A DNA stretch of 64,000 nt. Source: Alligator mississippiensis (Eukaryota; Chordata; Crocodylia; Alligatoridae). The DNA is taken from positions 19,662,501 through 19,726,500 of the forward strand of contig NC_081835.1 in assembly GCF_030867095.1 (NCBI RefSeq), read 5' to 3'. The notes beneath the pieces were generated by a model that was not told the DNA's origin, searched no databases, and was given only the letters and a program-made list of their open reading frames with translations. How positions within the stretch are numbered: the stretch's first letter is position 1; each line of letters begins with the position of its first letter. Positions 45,901 to 57,752 of this stretch are shown piece after piece. Made by a program: the position numbers and the translations under genes.

Positions 45901-46921
45901 GAGGGGCTGCCAGGGGGAGGCTGTTTAAAACTGGCAGCGATTTTCGAGCTGGGCTTGCTTTTTTTTTTCCCACCCCCTCCTCCTCTCCCCACCCCTCCCC
46001 TTCTCCCTCTCCTGCAGTCAAGGATGGCACAGCGAGCCAGTGTGTATTTATGTACATAATAAGGCAGCTCGTCCCCTCGCCTTCATTTGCATCATTACAA
46101 TATCTGTACAAGCACATCACATTGTCTGCCGCCCGCACCTTTTGTTGCCTTCGCTGTCACCGGCTACGCGACTTGACTTTCATATTTTTAACTGAATTGA
46201 TATTATACCAACAACACGCACACGGGCACTGTCGCCTCCTTAGACATAGGGGATCAGGTCTGTCTTGTCCCAGCCTCTCTCTTTATTCCAGGAAAGGGGG
46301 TTAGTTTGGATTATTTCCCCCTCCCCCGCGATGAGCAGGGGAAATCTTGCACGGAGCCCCCTGGCCCTTTTGTTACCTTTGCTTTTTACATCTCCCTAAT
46401 CTTCGGGCTCTTGGGCGATGCACCTGCGTGGACTGGAAAGCGGTGGAGGGGGCAGGCCAGGCTGGCGAGCACCCGGCTAGTCTTGGCTCCGCTAAGGAAG
46501 GAGGATTCAAACATGAGAGCTCCCAGCCCGTTAGGCGACTGGGCCAGAACCGATGTGTTTGAAACTGTTTTTGCAAGCAGGGCTGGGGACCATCGCCTGC
46601 CCTTTCTTTTTCCTGCCGGTTTATGGAGAGTTTCAGCTTCCCTCTCACGCATCCCCCCCTCCTCGCACCCACGCACCCGGGGGAAGATTACTGCCATTAA
46701 AAATCATTTGTTTGGACCATTGCGCGGCTGTAGCTCAAAAATGTCTCTTTCTCCGCTTCACGCGAGGTGTAGGGTGGAAAGGGCTTGGGTGTGGGCAAGA
46801 CTGGGACGCGATACCAGTGCTAAAAGCAGGATTCATTCTTTGCGACTGGGGGTGAACTTTTTTCCCCCGACCTCAAGGATCAGGCTAATTCGGGGAAGAA
46901 AGAAAGAAAGAGAAAGAGAAA

Positions 46922-47035
46922 CATACACACACACATATTATATATATATATGTGTGTATACATGTAACACACATATACATACATACATACATATATATGT
47001 ATGAGCATATATTTGTGTATATACATATATATATG
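46922..47035 (+). repeat. Compound CA/TA/CATA microsatellite
   Basis: ACACACAC, TATATATA, ACATACATACAT and ATATATAT blocks in succession. Confidence 0.92.
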
Positions 47036-47205
47036 TTTCAAGAAGGAAAGCGAAAGAAAAGTTTCAGAGGAACATAATTATCATCATAATGGAGGGGGAA
47101 ATGTGAACAGTAGCAGCAACAACAACAAAAAATCCTATTTTGCTGGCATTTTCTGTCTGTCTTTGTGATATGGTTCAGGGGGAAAAAGGGTCCTTGATAT
47201 GCTAC

Positions 47206-47220
47206 AGATAATTCTTATCA
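47206..47220. promoter_or_regulatory. Inverted GATA motif pair
   Basis: AGATAA (47206-47211), a 3-bp spacer and TTATCA (47215-47220) form two opposed WGATAR motifs. The surrounding 150 bp is non-repetitive. This could be an autoregulatory GATA site upstream of GATA2. Confidence 0.4.
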
Positions 47221-48113
47221 GCCCCAAGCAGCCTATTTCCAAAGTAACTGTTTTAATTACTCTCCTGTATCACCCTTCATCCTCAGAGATGAGATACATA
47301 ACCAGATTTATTCAGGGTAAAAAACAAAAAGACTATTTAAAATATATATGTGTATGTATGTATGTATTCATTTAAAAAAAAGGAGAGCAAGGAACTATTG
47401 CAAATCCAGGTATGGGAATTAACCAGATCATGGGAAAGCCCCACGAAGGGAAAGGTGCTGTGTGGCTTAAACAGACGTTTTAATCCACAAGGCAACGCGC
47501 GTCTAAACACAATTATTTGCGATCTTTTTTTCTTTTTTTGTCAAGGCTTCGTGTTTTTTGCTTTTGTTTTTGTTTTGTTTTTTTAAACCGTAGGGAAAGC
47601 TCAGGGTTTTAAATAAAAATTATCTCCTCGCTGCTGTGGTTGTCAGCTGCTGTGCTATTGCCCGGGCGAGTTAGAGACTTTGTGTACAGAATAAACCCCA
47701 AATTCCACTGAAACCTAATATAGTTTTTTTAAGTGTATATTTTCCATGAATGCCTATTATAGGATAATGATGTTTTACTCTGCCTTCGCTATTTAGATTT
47801 CATACTAAATATGTCATCTTAAAGCCTGAGAGGGAGAGGGGTGGGAAAAACCGCCGCAGTTTTCTCCCACTGTAACAACCATATTCTGCATATTGAAAAA
47901 AATATGATAGACAGCGGGGAGGTTTAAAAAAATAACCCAACCTTTTCAATATTGATTTAACAAAAAAAAAGGGGGGTGGGTTAAAAAAAAATAGAAGAAG
48001 CAGCAGCAGCAGCAGAGAGAATATAGGCTCAGCAACTCTAGAGGTTCTCCTCCTTATTATTACTATCCAGGGGTAATTTTTCATCTCTGCTAGCTAATCT
48101 TTGTTCCTTGTGA

Positions 48114-48248
48114 AGATAATGAATAGCCCAATCCTTATCTCCTGGGTTCCTGGAGGCTGCTGGAGAATGGGGTTGAACAGGGTTGAAAATTGGTTCCAAA
48201 GTGCTGCTGAATAAATGGTGTTCCTTATCTCTCGCTTCCAGATTATCA
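48114..48248. promoter_or_regulatory. Cluster of four GATA motifs
   Basis: AGATAA at 48114-48119, TTATCT at 48135-48140 and 48225-48230, and TTATCA at 48243-48248 lie within 135 bp, in sequence without simple-repeat character. A candidate GATA-bound enhancer upstream of GATA2. Confidence 0.45.
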
Positions 48249-49380
48249 GGACCCTTTCAAAACTCACACAACAAATACAGCCACCGCATCTAATGCATCA
48301 TTTACCAGAGCAGATCTCCGCGTTTGATCGGCAGATAGGCAAAATCTATGTATTCCTTGCTTTACTTAGCATGCATGCATGCTTGCGTGTGTGCGCGGGT
48401 GTGTGCGTGTGTATATGTGTGTGCGTGTGTGCTCACGGCCGGAGGCTGCACAGAAACACCTGGAGCCGCCCGCTGCGTGCACAAGGAAGCCGGGATGCTG
48501 ATGTCTTTAGCAGCTCGTATTTTATTAGCGCTCCCGCATTTACTCACTGGGATATTAGTTGGGTGATAAAAGTGCGCTCCTTAACACTGGAGAGAAAAAT
48601 GGCACCAGGGCACTGGAGAGAAGGGAGGGGAGGGGGGCAATCGCATTGCAACGAGTTGCTGTGTGTGTTTGCCCCGAGTGCTGGGGGGCTGGCAAATTAG
48701 CAGGGAAAATCCCAAGATAGAGGTGCTGGGCAGGAGATGGGGGTCGGGTTATTCCCTGCTGGGCGCCCAGGCATCGAGCTCTGTGCCCTGCCCTTGGCAC
48801 TGCCCCAGGCAGGCTCCGTGCCCTGCGGGGAGTAGGGGATTAGGGCACCCCCACCCCGCCCAGGCTGTGCAGCCCTGATACCAAAGGGAGCATTGGGCAG
48901 GAGTATCCCAACTGCTCCCTTCCTGTCCCGGCCCTGCGGGTGGCCGGGCAGAGTGCAGAGGGAGCCCCCATGGCTCCCCTCTCCTCTGCCAGAGTCTCCC
49001 TGGGTCTGGAGTTGCACCCAGCCGCAAGAAGAGGGGTTCAGAGCCACCTCTGCAGGGAGCCCAGCCCGGGGCTGCCTGGCAGGAGACCAGAGGGGCACTG
49101 AGGGCGGATCATATCCCCAGGAGCTGGAGGCTTCCCTTGGGGTACCCCCTGCCAATGCTGCTTCCCTGCAGCTGCCCCTCCAAGTGCCAGCCTCTGCAGA
49201 AGAGCTCCGAGGAACCCAAGCTGCATTCCCCAGAGAGGGGTCAGAAAAAGGGATCTCAAATCCAGCACCCCAGCTGGGTTAAGGGCAGGGGGAGCCTGCT
49301 TGTTCTGCCACAGAGAGGGAGGTAGGGGGTGGAAAAACCCTTCCCATCACCTGGAGAGAAGTCCCTTCTCCCTTTTGCTG

Positions 49381-49496
49381 CTATCAGCTATCAATATCAG
49401 CTTCTCTTCCTCCTTTTCAGTTGGTGCTTTTGATCTGGTGCATATGTTTAAAAGATGTCAGGGTGTGGAACACTGCTGCAGTGTTTCAGCTGATAA
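49381..49496. promoter_or_regulatory. GATA motif group with E-box overlap
   Basis: Two TGATAG motifs on the minus strand (plus CTATCA at 49381-49386 and 49388-49393) are followed by CAGCTGATAA ending at 49496, where an E-box overlaps a TGATAA. The motifs are short, so support is weak on its own. Confidence 0.3.
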
Positions 49497-49600
49497 ATAT
49501 TTCCAAAGCGTTTTTCCCATTATGTCTTAAGGCAGTACAAATGCACACATGACTAATGTGCAGTAATATTCACCTTCTTAAAAACATGTACTGGTGGGGG

Positions 49601-52600
49601 GAGCTATGTAAAACCCAGCTCTTCCACACCACTTCTTTCCACATAAGCAAAGAAAAGAGAAGGGAAGGAGAAGGGGGTGCTGGCTGATTTGATTTTGAAT
49701 AAGTGGGCTCCATTCACATGTCCCTTTCCTACAGTTTAAGGGAAAAAGGAAAACTTTCATGGGAACTTGAGGGAAATAGCACCAGCTCAGAAAAAAAAAA
49801 TCCAGCCAAACACTTCTGTCCATATTAAAGAGTTTTGCAAATGTTCAACTTGTACTGATTTTTTTACAGCTACATTCGCAGTTGTTCCCTGTAAAAAATG
49901 GACCTGTGTTAGTTTATTAATAACCTAAACATTACGTATTAAAGACCTATGAGTGACACAGGATGACAAAAAGCTGTATTTTTCCAATATACACAAGCAC
50001 ACATTTAATAACCTTCTATTGCATCTCAGCTAGGCCTTCTCTCTGATGGTTCCCATGGCAACTGAGATAAAAAAGCAGCCATTTTCCATATCTCTATGAA
50101 AGTCTATTATATTGCAGGATTAGTTCATCTTCTGCTAAGGTCAAACACAAAGTCATACGACCTGAAATATTTAGCATCCATGTACATTCATTTTTTTATA
50201 TGCCCTTTCATTTTCTACAAAAGAGTGGGCTCCTCTGAGGTTTTATTCCCCAGAAAATGCAAAGCAAAGCAATAAAAAAATCATGATTAGCAGTTGATGA
50301 AAAGTTCAATTGTTTTTTTTTTAACTATTGTTACATAGATAGTGTATTACCCATTTATCTCTATCAACAGCAATGATTTCTAGTGATATTGAACATCTAA
50401 TTGGGCTTCATCCCATTTGCAGGTGGAGGGCGTCACCTTCTGGCCAGTGTTGGAGACACACTCCGGTCTCCAAAGCAAAGGGCTTTTCGTTTATTGATGG
50501 TGCAGCTGGATTCAGAAGTGGCGAACCTATTCTTGCTAGGTTAAAAAGATGCACTTTATATTGCTTTGCTGCACCATCAGGTGCCAGTGACATATGAAGT
50601 GTGTTGGGCACTTGTCTGAAAGCCAGAAGACCTGCTGGTGGATTGGAAATGCAAGACCCATTTCTGGTGGCAACGACTGTTTAGCCTTCTCATTGCCAAA
50701 ACATGTCTAATCCTGCCAACCCATAGCCATATTAAGTATTATTTCACCAGCCACTGGATTCAATCAGTGTAAAATAGGATTCTCCTGCATCTTGCAGCAC
50801 AAAAAGTGGCTAGGTCTTGTCACATCTTTGTCAGTTGTTCTGTGTCGTGAGGGCTGTGGATTGAATGAAATGGCCATAAGCAACAACACTGCTCGCTGTA
50901 TCAGGGAAAATCAAAAGCTTGGCCGGAGGATAAGTCCTCATGACGCTGCTTCCTTACACGGTTGAAGCAATGCACACACACATGCTTTCAGGAGCGGGTT
51001 TTCTGTAACTGTTAATATACATTAGTACTGAGCCTTCAAAACTGTGACCCCAGTTCAAAAGTCTGCCTCTTTCAAACAACACACTTTAGCACCTGCTTAA
51101 TTTTAAACATGTATTCAAGTCCCAGGGAAGTCAACTGAGAGCCCAGTGGTCACTGTGGATTTGAGTGTACTGAAGCCTGACCAAGTCTGTGAACTTTCTC
51201 TAGATTCCTATTTATTGAGAAATAAATTCTGCAGAGGATCTCTAGTAACCAAATTCTGCTCTCTTCAAAGCAATATCACAGGTGAAATTCATGTTTTTTG
51301 GGTATAGGAGAAGAAATCTCTCTATGCTTTCTTATAACATGCTAGAGCTCACCTTTACACTTCCAGGGCTCAGTCTGTTCTTACCTTCATGACAACAGAG
51401 ACACATGCTCTGTTCATTTATGTGTGTAGTGGTTTTGTTGTGAATCCTGAAGACTTCAGAAGCAAGTTTCTGCCACCACCACATTAAGAAAAAGAGAAAG
51501 CAAGCCTCAACCCATTCTATTGTATAATGGCAACAATTTTCCAAGCCCGATGGATTTGAATCACTGCAGCTAAACCTCAACTCCTGTCTGGCACACTGAA
51601 GTAAAACAAAGTCACTTTTTATACAGCAGTCGGAGAACTAATTCAACTGAGGTTGGTGACATCTAGAAATGCAATAAAATAAAACCTGGGCAGGTTTTAG
51701 ACAGTTTGAATGGTGGCAAATGTGTTATCTCTGTGGTATGAAGAACTACAGCCCTTCCTCCTCCCAAGGTCATTCCTGGACCCTGGGAAAGTCTGTGCGC
51801 ACACACACTCCTGCTCAGGTTCCTGATCACTGAAAGCAATAGATGCAAAAAACACCTGTTTTCCACAGACATGATGCTTTTGTATGTGATGAGTCTAATT
51901 TCAGACATTATTGAGGAATATTTAAATATGTGGGGAAACTTGAGCCACACCAGGCAGGGGAATCTCAACAGCAGTTGGAAGCTAGACAAAGAGTACTAAG
52001 AATTATTTCCCTATTTCTTTTTTCCATCTCCATTGCTCCTCCTAATGGGGGGTGTCTGCATTCTTCAGACTAATAATACTAGGAAAGAGCAGGCAGCCTT
52101 GGATAAGCCAGGCACAGTGGCAGGGACAGCAGCAGTAGAAGGGAATGGCTTGAAAGTGGTCACCAGTGCATTAGAAACCAGGCAGCAGGATTTCAACACA
52201 CACAGCATACCTAGTAACAATGCTGCATTTCAGCTGTGAGTTGTTACTGCTGCTGTGGGGTAGGCACTCAGCAGAATATTTGGATCACCTGGACTGGAAC
52301 AGAATAACAGGTGTAGTCTCTCTGGACTCAAGTGGCAGATTATGGTTTCTGGCTGCATAAATCTGAGGCAGCTTGCCAGGGAAGTCAAAGGAGTTAGTCT
52401 AGATGGGTACAAATTTAGTTCAACCTCAGGTATGTAACAGTAGGGAAATGCTAAATTGAGCTGGTGAAAGGGACAGTGTGAGCACAGGGATAAGGGCAAG
52501 GCACTATTGGATTTGAACCCTACTTCCAAAGCTCTTTGTCTCTACCACTTGAGGTAAATGGCCTTCTCTCAGTGTCCCTCTCCACCTCTGATGTAAGGTC

Positions 52601-53651
52601 TGAGGGTTCATTTCTTGGCTATAACAAGGTACTTTGTACATGCAGAGCACAGTCTATTATTGAAAAACCCTGAAGTATCCAAGAAGGACTGGCTGCTACC
52701 ACAAAAGGGTTAAACTTGTCATGTCTGCTATTGCTGGAAGCCTAACTTCTTCCTCTGTGTGGTTCTGCTTGGGAAGACATAGGACCTTTTTATTTATAAA
52801 GTCTTTATTTAAATTAATTGTAGATAAGCATTGCCTAAACAACAGCTAAAGCCTGATGTAGACAAAAAAAAAAAAAAAAAAGCCTTGCAATCCAGAGCCC
52901 CAACTACCAAAAATGACCCTTGGTTTCTGGGGCTACATCCTCCTCCTGAAACCACCATGGCAGCTTTTTCATATGCTGGCTCTTAAACCTCACCCAGCTG
53001 TGAGCGCTCATGTAACCTCCCCACTTCTGTCACCAGAAGGCACAAGCCTACTGCTGCCAGCTCTTGTGATTTTTTTTTTTTTTTTTTTATCACTAGTCAG
53101 TGTTTCCCTTGAAGTCCCAGCTCTTGGAGTCATGTAATTAAGTGAGTCTCCCAGCTCTCATTAGGAAAGGGAAACCAAGCCTCTGGCTCTCCTGGCTGTA
53201 GAGAAAAGCTTATAAATGTGGCTAAATTTAAAAAAAACAAACAAACAGGTAGTAAGTGGGGTGAATATTTGCTTTATTATGCTTCAAAACCTCATGGGTT
53301 AGTAGCCAGTCACATGATTTGTGATTTTTAAATGCTTGGGATCCTCAGCACTGCATTCTAAGCTGAAGGAAGGACCTTTAGAAGCACAGGAATAACCAAG
53401 TTTACAAACCAAAGAGGAAGGAGAAGCACCAATGCAACTGCAGACTCATGCTGCTAGTACTCAACCTTTAGCAATGTGGATTTGAATGTATTTGCTAGTA
53501 GCTCTTTGGTGTGCTTCATCTCTGTGTTGTAAAGCACCACAATGCTTGCAACTAGAATTATAAAAACCCAGTAAAGGTAATGGCAACAAAGAAAAAAGTC
53601 ACCGTTCAGCAAGGTGTGAGGCTCTAAGCCCTCTCTTATTACTGTTTAGCT
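49601..53651. other. Intergenic region 5' of GATA2
   Basis: AT-rich sequence without a recognisable gene. It contains a 12-bp perfect stem (50495-50506 with 50568-50579), a degraded old repeat near 51070-51180, an A17-type run near 52863-52880 and a T-run near 53071-53089. Confidence 0.55.
51070..51180 (+). repeat. Old interspersed repeat remnant, unnamed
   Basis: CACCTGCTTAATTTTAAACA, then a GTCCCAGGGAAGTCAACTGA-type block, recalls a widespread amniote repeat with GCTTAA and CCATTGAAGTCAAT-type cores. The family name is uncertain. Confidence 0.3.
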
Positions 53652-53836
53652 CAGGGGTGGCAAAATGCAGCCCAGGGGCCAGATGTGGTCCAACAGACCA
53701 TTCTATCTGGCCCACGAGGCCCCTAAAAATTTAGAAAATTAATATTAATCTGCCATGGGCTGCCTGTCATGTGGCCTTCGGTGGCTTGCCGAAATTCAGT
53801 AAGCGGCCCTCTGCCCAAAATAATTGCCCGCCCTTG
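53652..53836. mobile_element. Non-autonomous hAT transposon, 185 bp, with 8-bp target duplication
   Basis: The ends CAGGGGTGGCAA and TTGCCCGCCCTTG are imperfect terminal inverted repeats. GTTTAGCT flanks both sides (53644-53651 and 53837-53844), the 8-bp target duplication typical of hAT. A second copy of the same family lies at 58827-59013. Confidence 0.85.
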
Positions 53837-53844
53837 GTTTAGCT

Positions 53845-56559
53845 TGTAGCTTAGAACTTGAGCATTAAAGTATGCAATGAATTATCTTTTATTACAAGTA
53901 CTGATTCATTCCCTTAACAGCTAAGTGCACTGTGTGTGGATGAGCTTGTGCCAAGAATATTGCCCATATGTAGCACCTAGTACCCTATAACTTGCCACTC
54001 AACATCCTGATTTGCAAGGAAAGCAACAGAGAGGCTGTTTGAAGTGGAGGAATCGGAACCAAAATGGAACTGATGTTTCTAGGAAAGCCTGTGTGAATTA
54101 GGTGAGTCTTGTGCTACTTTCTCACTGGAGCCACATCTCAGGATTAAACAAATTTCTAGAGTCAGCAGCTTCCAGTGGCAGGGGTCAGCTATTGAGATCT
54201 AGCTATCTTGAGGCAGTTAGCTTGTGGGCACTGTGTGTACTAGGACAGGGAGGGAGAGATGCTGCCTCATGGAGCTGGGTGTAGCCTAGCACACTGAATT
54301 TCATCCAGGGGCTTGGGTGTCAATGTATAGCATAATGCATGTGTGTATTAAGCTCTCTTGGCACTTGCCTGCCTGTTTAGTACTACCTGGAGTTTCAGAA
54401 GGGGGTGAGGGGTAGCAACTTTTCCTGAGTGAGTATGTGTATATTGTACAGGTATCTGCTAGTGTTCCAGTAAGTGAGTGCAGAGACTTACAGTGGGTGC
54501 TTATTTGTTGGTTGGGGTAAGCCCTAAGACATTCGGGAGCTGCTATTGCACTACTTTGCCCCCCAGGAACAGCACGCCAGAAAGGAACAGGGATCAAGTG
54601 GGTGTGTTCATGGCTCTGGGTGATAAGCTGAGCTGGCTGGCTGGCTGTAAACCAGGAGAGTCGCACCACCCAGTGATGAGCACGCTAAGGTCTTTCACCC
54701 ACTGATGGACCTATAGAAGGGTACAGATCCATGTGGCTTTGGATGATGGGTTGTGGCCAAATGCCACAGCTTGCTCCTCAATGGCAGCACATGGTACTTT
54801 CTGGCTTGTTCACAATCCAGTTGGAGGGGGTCAGCACAGGAAGAAAGGAGTTGACTTCCCTGTTGAAAAACAATAGCCAAAACAACAGGTCAAAGCCTGA
54901 GTCAGAAGTCCTGGGGAAGCTAAATATCTAGTCCCACCTGGTGTCATTGGACTGTCAAGATGGGACCTTCCCATGAGGTCACTAATTACTCATTTATTTT
55001 TGTAATATAATTACATATACCTGAAAACTCTCATGGAATTCCAGGTGATCTAAGAAATCATATTATCTCTGCCATGAGATTATAGTCCTGATCATTCTCA
55101 GTTTGGCTACTGAGACATGACATAGTTATGATAAATTATTTGGTCTCAAATCAAATGTTTAAGAATACCAGACTCAGCCAATTCTGTTTTGAGTTGCCTC
55201 GGTGAAAATGGAAAGCAGCCCCATTAACTTTAGCAGGCTGACCCCAGACTTATATCTGTGTAAGTGAGAACAGAAATCAACCCACTGCCTGTGCTTCAGT
55301 TGTTACCAGAGTCCTACAAAGGAATTAAGTTCTCATATTACCTGATTGCTTGTCTATTATTCTTACGATAGGAAATAAAGAAATACAGTGACCATTCCAT
55401 TAATAAAAATCAGAATAAGCACTATTTTTAGATCTGAAAATAAAGGAATCATCTAAGCCCTCTTGGCTTATTTTTGACTGTGATCAAATGTGGCATCAAT
55501 TTAACTTATCTTTCCTCTATCTGGGGAGCAATTCAAGTATCCCATGTACTAAAGGGATGGACTTGATTTAAACGGTTTCTCTTTATTCCTTCTCTGATCT
55601 TGCTAGACAAATGCTGGGTAGGAATGTCGGCAATTTTAGCCTGCGTGAAGAAAAGAAGGAAACTCATGGGAGCAGTGGGTACTGCACTAACCTCTCCTTG
55701 TCAGAGATCTTGCATCATTTGAAGATTTGATGGCATATTAGTCGCATCTTGCTCTCCAGAGCTCGGGCACCTGAATTAGGGCTGCAGGCCAGTGCCTGCA
55801 TCTGCTCAGAAGCCAGTGTAGCTCAGCGTGTGGTAACAGGCAAGTTTGCTAGTACTTGAATGGGGGAAGGGGATGCTGCAGGTGAAGAGTGAGTGCTGTG
55901 GGCAGAGATGTCAGGCGTTTAGAAATGAACTAGTTGGCCTGCTGACCAGGGCTGAGAGAGAGAGAGAGAGCTGCCTCGGGCAGCCTTTGCAGTGCTATCT
56001 GCCCTCTCCCTGAATAATTGTCCCCGAGGTTGAACCTGCCACCCGCTCCTCACCAATAGAGCTTTAGCTCCGTGAATATGCGAGAGGCCATGGCTAACCA
56101 ATATATTGGCTGAAAACACATAAATCATCCTAGGTTCTGTCTGCATTCCTGACACCCTCTCCCTGCCCCACCTCGAGCGCACACTGCCTCTGCTTTGTCT
56201 GAGGAAGGTTGGGTTAGCAATGCGCTGACAGCAATTATTCACCCATTACATAGCTGATGAGAATGGGGTTTGTTAGCAGCCACCGGGAGCTAATGATTTA
56301 AATGATTAGTGCAAAGTGAACAAGCAGTAACTATTGACTTTAAACAAGGTGCTGTCATTGTTGCGGGGGTTGTTTTTCAGTCTCTGCCCTAAGCAGCTGC
56401 CTGCAGAACTGGCTCCAATCTGTCCAACGTAGCACTGGCAGGGACCTTCTCAACAAAATACAGCAGCAATATCCAGAAAATGTGGATGCAGAGGGAAAAA
56501 GACAATGACATCTCCAGCCACTCCTGAAGCATGAACCTAGGGTTCCTGTCACTAGTCAT
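53845..56559. other. Intergenic, no gene seen
   Basis: No coding family or named repeat is recognised. The stretch 56040-56360 contains homeodomain-like TAAT and TGATTTAAATGATTA-type motifs and could be conserved non-coding sequence. A GA tract lies at 55955-55970. Confidence 0.5.
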
Positions 56560-57300
56560 AGTTTCATAGTAGCTAGGGTCAGGAGGGACCTGACCAGATC
56601 ATCTAGCCTGACCCCCTGCCACAGGCAGGAATGAATGCTGGGTTCACAAGACCCCAGACAGGTGTTTGTCCAACCTCCTCTTGAATTTGCCCAAGGTAGG
56701 GGCGAGGACCACTTCCCTGGGAAGCTGGTTCCAGATTTTGGCCACCCTAACTGTAAAATATTGCCTTCTGATCTCTAACCTAAATCTATTCTCCATCAGC
56801 TTATTTCCATTGTTCCTTGTCACCCCAGGTGGTGCTGGGGAGAAAAGGGCTCTGCCTATTTGCTGTTGATCTCCCCTGATGAGCTTGTAGGCAGCCACTA
56901 GGTCTCCCCTCAGCCTCCTCTTGCTGAGGCTGAACAGGTTCAGGTCCTTCAGTCTCCCCTCGTAGGGCCTGTCCTGCTGCCCTCTCACCAAGTGGGTGGC
57001 CCTCCTCTGAACCCTCTCCAGGCTGGCCACATCCCTTTTGAAGTGTGGCGCCCAGTACTGGACGCAGTACTCCAACTGCGGCCTGACCAAAGTTGCATAG
57101 AGGGGGAGTATCACCTCTCTGGACCGGCTTGAGATGCACCTTTGGATGCATGACAAGGTATGGCTGGCCTTGCTGGCTATGGTCTGGCATTGGCAGCTCA
57201 TGTTCATCCTGGAGTCAGTAATGACTCTGAGATCCCTTTCCACCTCTGTGCTTTCAAGAAGGGAACTCCCCAGCCTGTATGTATGCTGTGGATTCCATCA
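56560..57300 (-). mobile_element. CR1 LINE, 5' truncated, with open ORF2 C-terminus
   Basis: The minus strand reads LGSSLLESTEVERDLRVITD and then an unbroken frame of about 200 residues (57243-56644) with ATLVRPQLEYCVQYWAP, RRATHLVRG, FTVRVAKIWNQLP and a stop after LSGVL. This is the C-terminal part of CR1 ORF2, downstream of the catalytic reverse-transcriptase motifs. An 84-bp 3' UTR follows, ending in TCATAG repeats near 56560. The open frame suggests a fairly young insertion. It is 5' truncated and cannot encode a full protein. Confidence 0.9.
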
Positions 57301-57752
57301 TGAATCATCATAGTCCTTCCATCATGAATCATCTTTCTCCCCATCTTGTCCCCCGGCTCTGTTTCTCTCTCTGCTTTCTGTTCAATGATGACAACAAAAT
57401 TGTCCAGCTAAATCTAATGCTTAAGCATCTTGTTTTGGTGTACCTGCCATGAAGTTGATACCCTGGCTTCCTGTGGGCAGTAAGGGTGTGCCATTGAATC
57501 CTGTGACTCAACTGAGTTAGTCTCACGTGAATTACAAGCTCACACTTTGGCAAAGTCCAGTCCAGAAAAAGGTGTTTTTTTTCTGCCAAATAAGCTGAAA
57601 TCCCAGGAGAGTTCAAACAACAGTGTAGACACAGCTCAGTGGCTTGATTTTTTTTTTTTTTTTTTAAAGCAAGCTGAGCAGTAGCCCAGAATCCAGATTA
57701 AGACAGGCCCAATAGTTTTAGCAAGCTAGGGGTTTAAGAGAACACGTACTAA
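57301..57752. other. Intergenic spacer between CR1 and a TIR element
   Basis: Starts with a 14-bp direct duplication (CCATCATGAATCAT at about 57296 and 57318) and contains a T-run at 57649-57666. No gene. Confidence 0.5.

Larger units (their letters stand above)
38890..46000. promoter_or_regulatory. Second, very long CpG-rich domain upstream of GATA2
   Basis: About 7 kb of GC- and CpG-rich sequence, broken by short AT-rich islets (39600-39630, 41270-41332, 44520-44600) and a CA microsatellite at 42879-42921. Several donor-like sites occur on the gene strand. The extent suits a developmental regulator locus with a distal alternative promoter. No protein gene is supported. Confidence 0.6.
46001..49600. 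other. GATA2 upstream flank with GATA motif groups
   Basis: Less CpG-rich sequence with a TA/CA microsatellite zone (46922-47035), three separate GATA motif groups and a GT tract (48387-48433). No gene is seen. The longest open frames here end in microsatellite-derived residues. Confidence 0.5.

Noticed and set aside
46306-47004. 232-codon plus-strand open frame
   Set aside because: It ends inside the CA/TA microsatellite zone with a Tyr/His/Ile repeat tail. No family resemblance.
55800-55860. tRNA-like stretch GTGTAGCTCAGCGTGTGG
   Set aside because: Only a D-arm-like string; no acceptor stem, anticodon arm or T-loop can be built around it.
56644-57243. A host gene of 199 residues on the minus strand
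   Set aside because: The residues are the C-terminus of CR1 ORF2, followed by the CR1 3' end.
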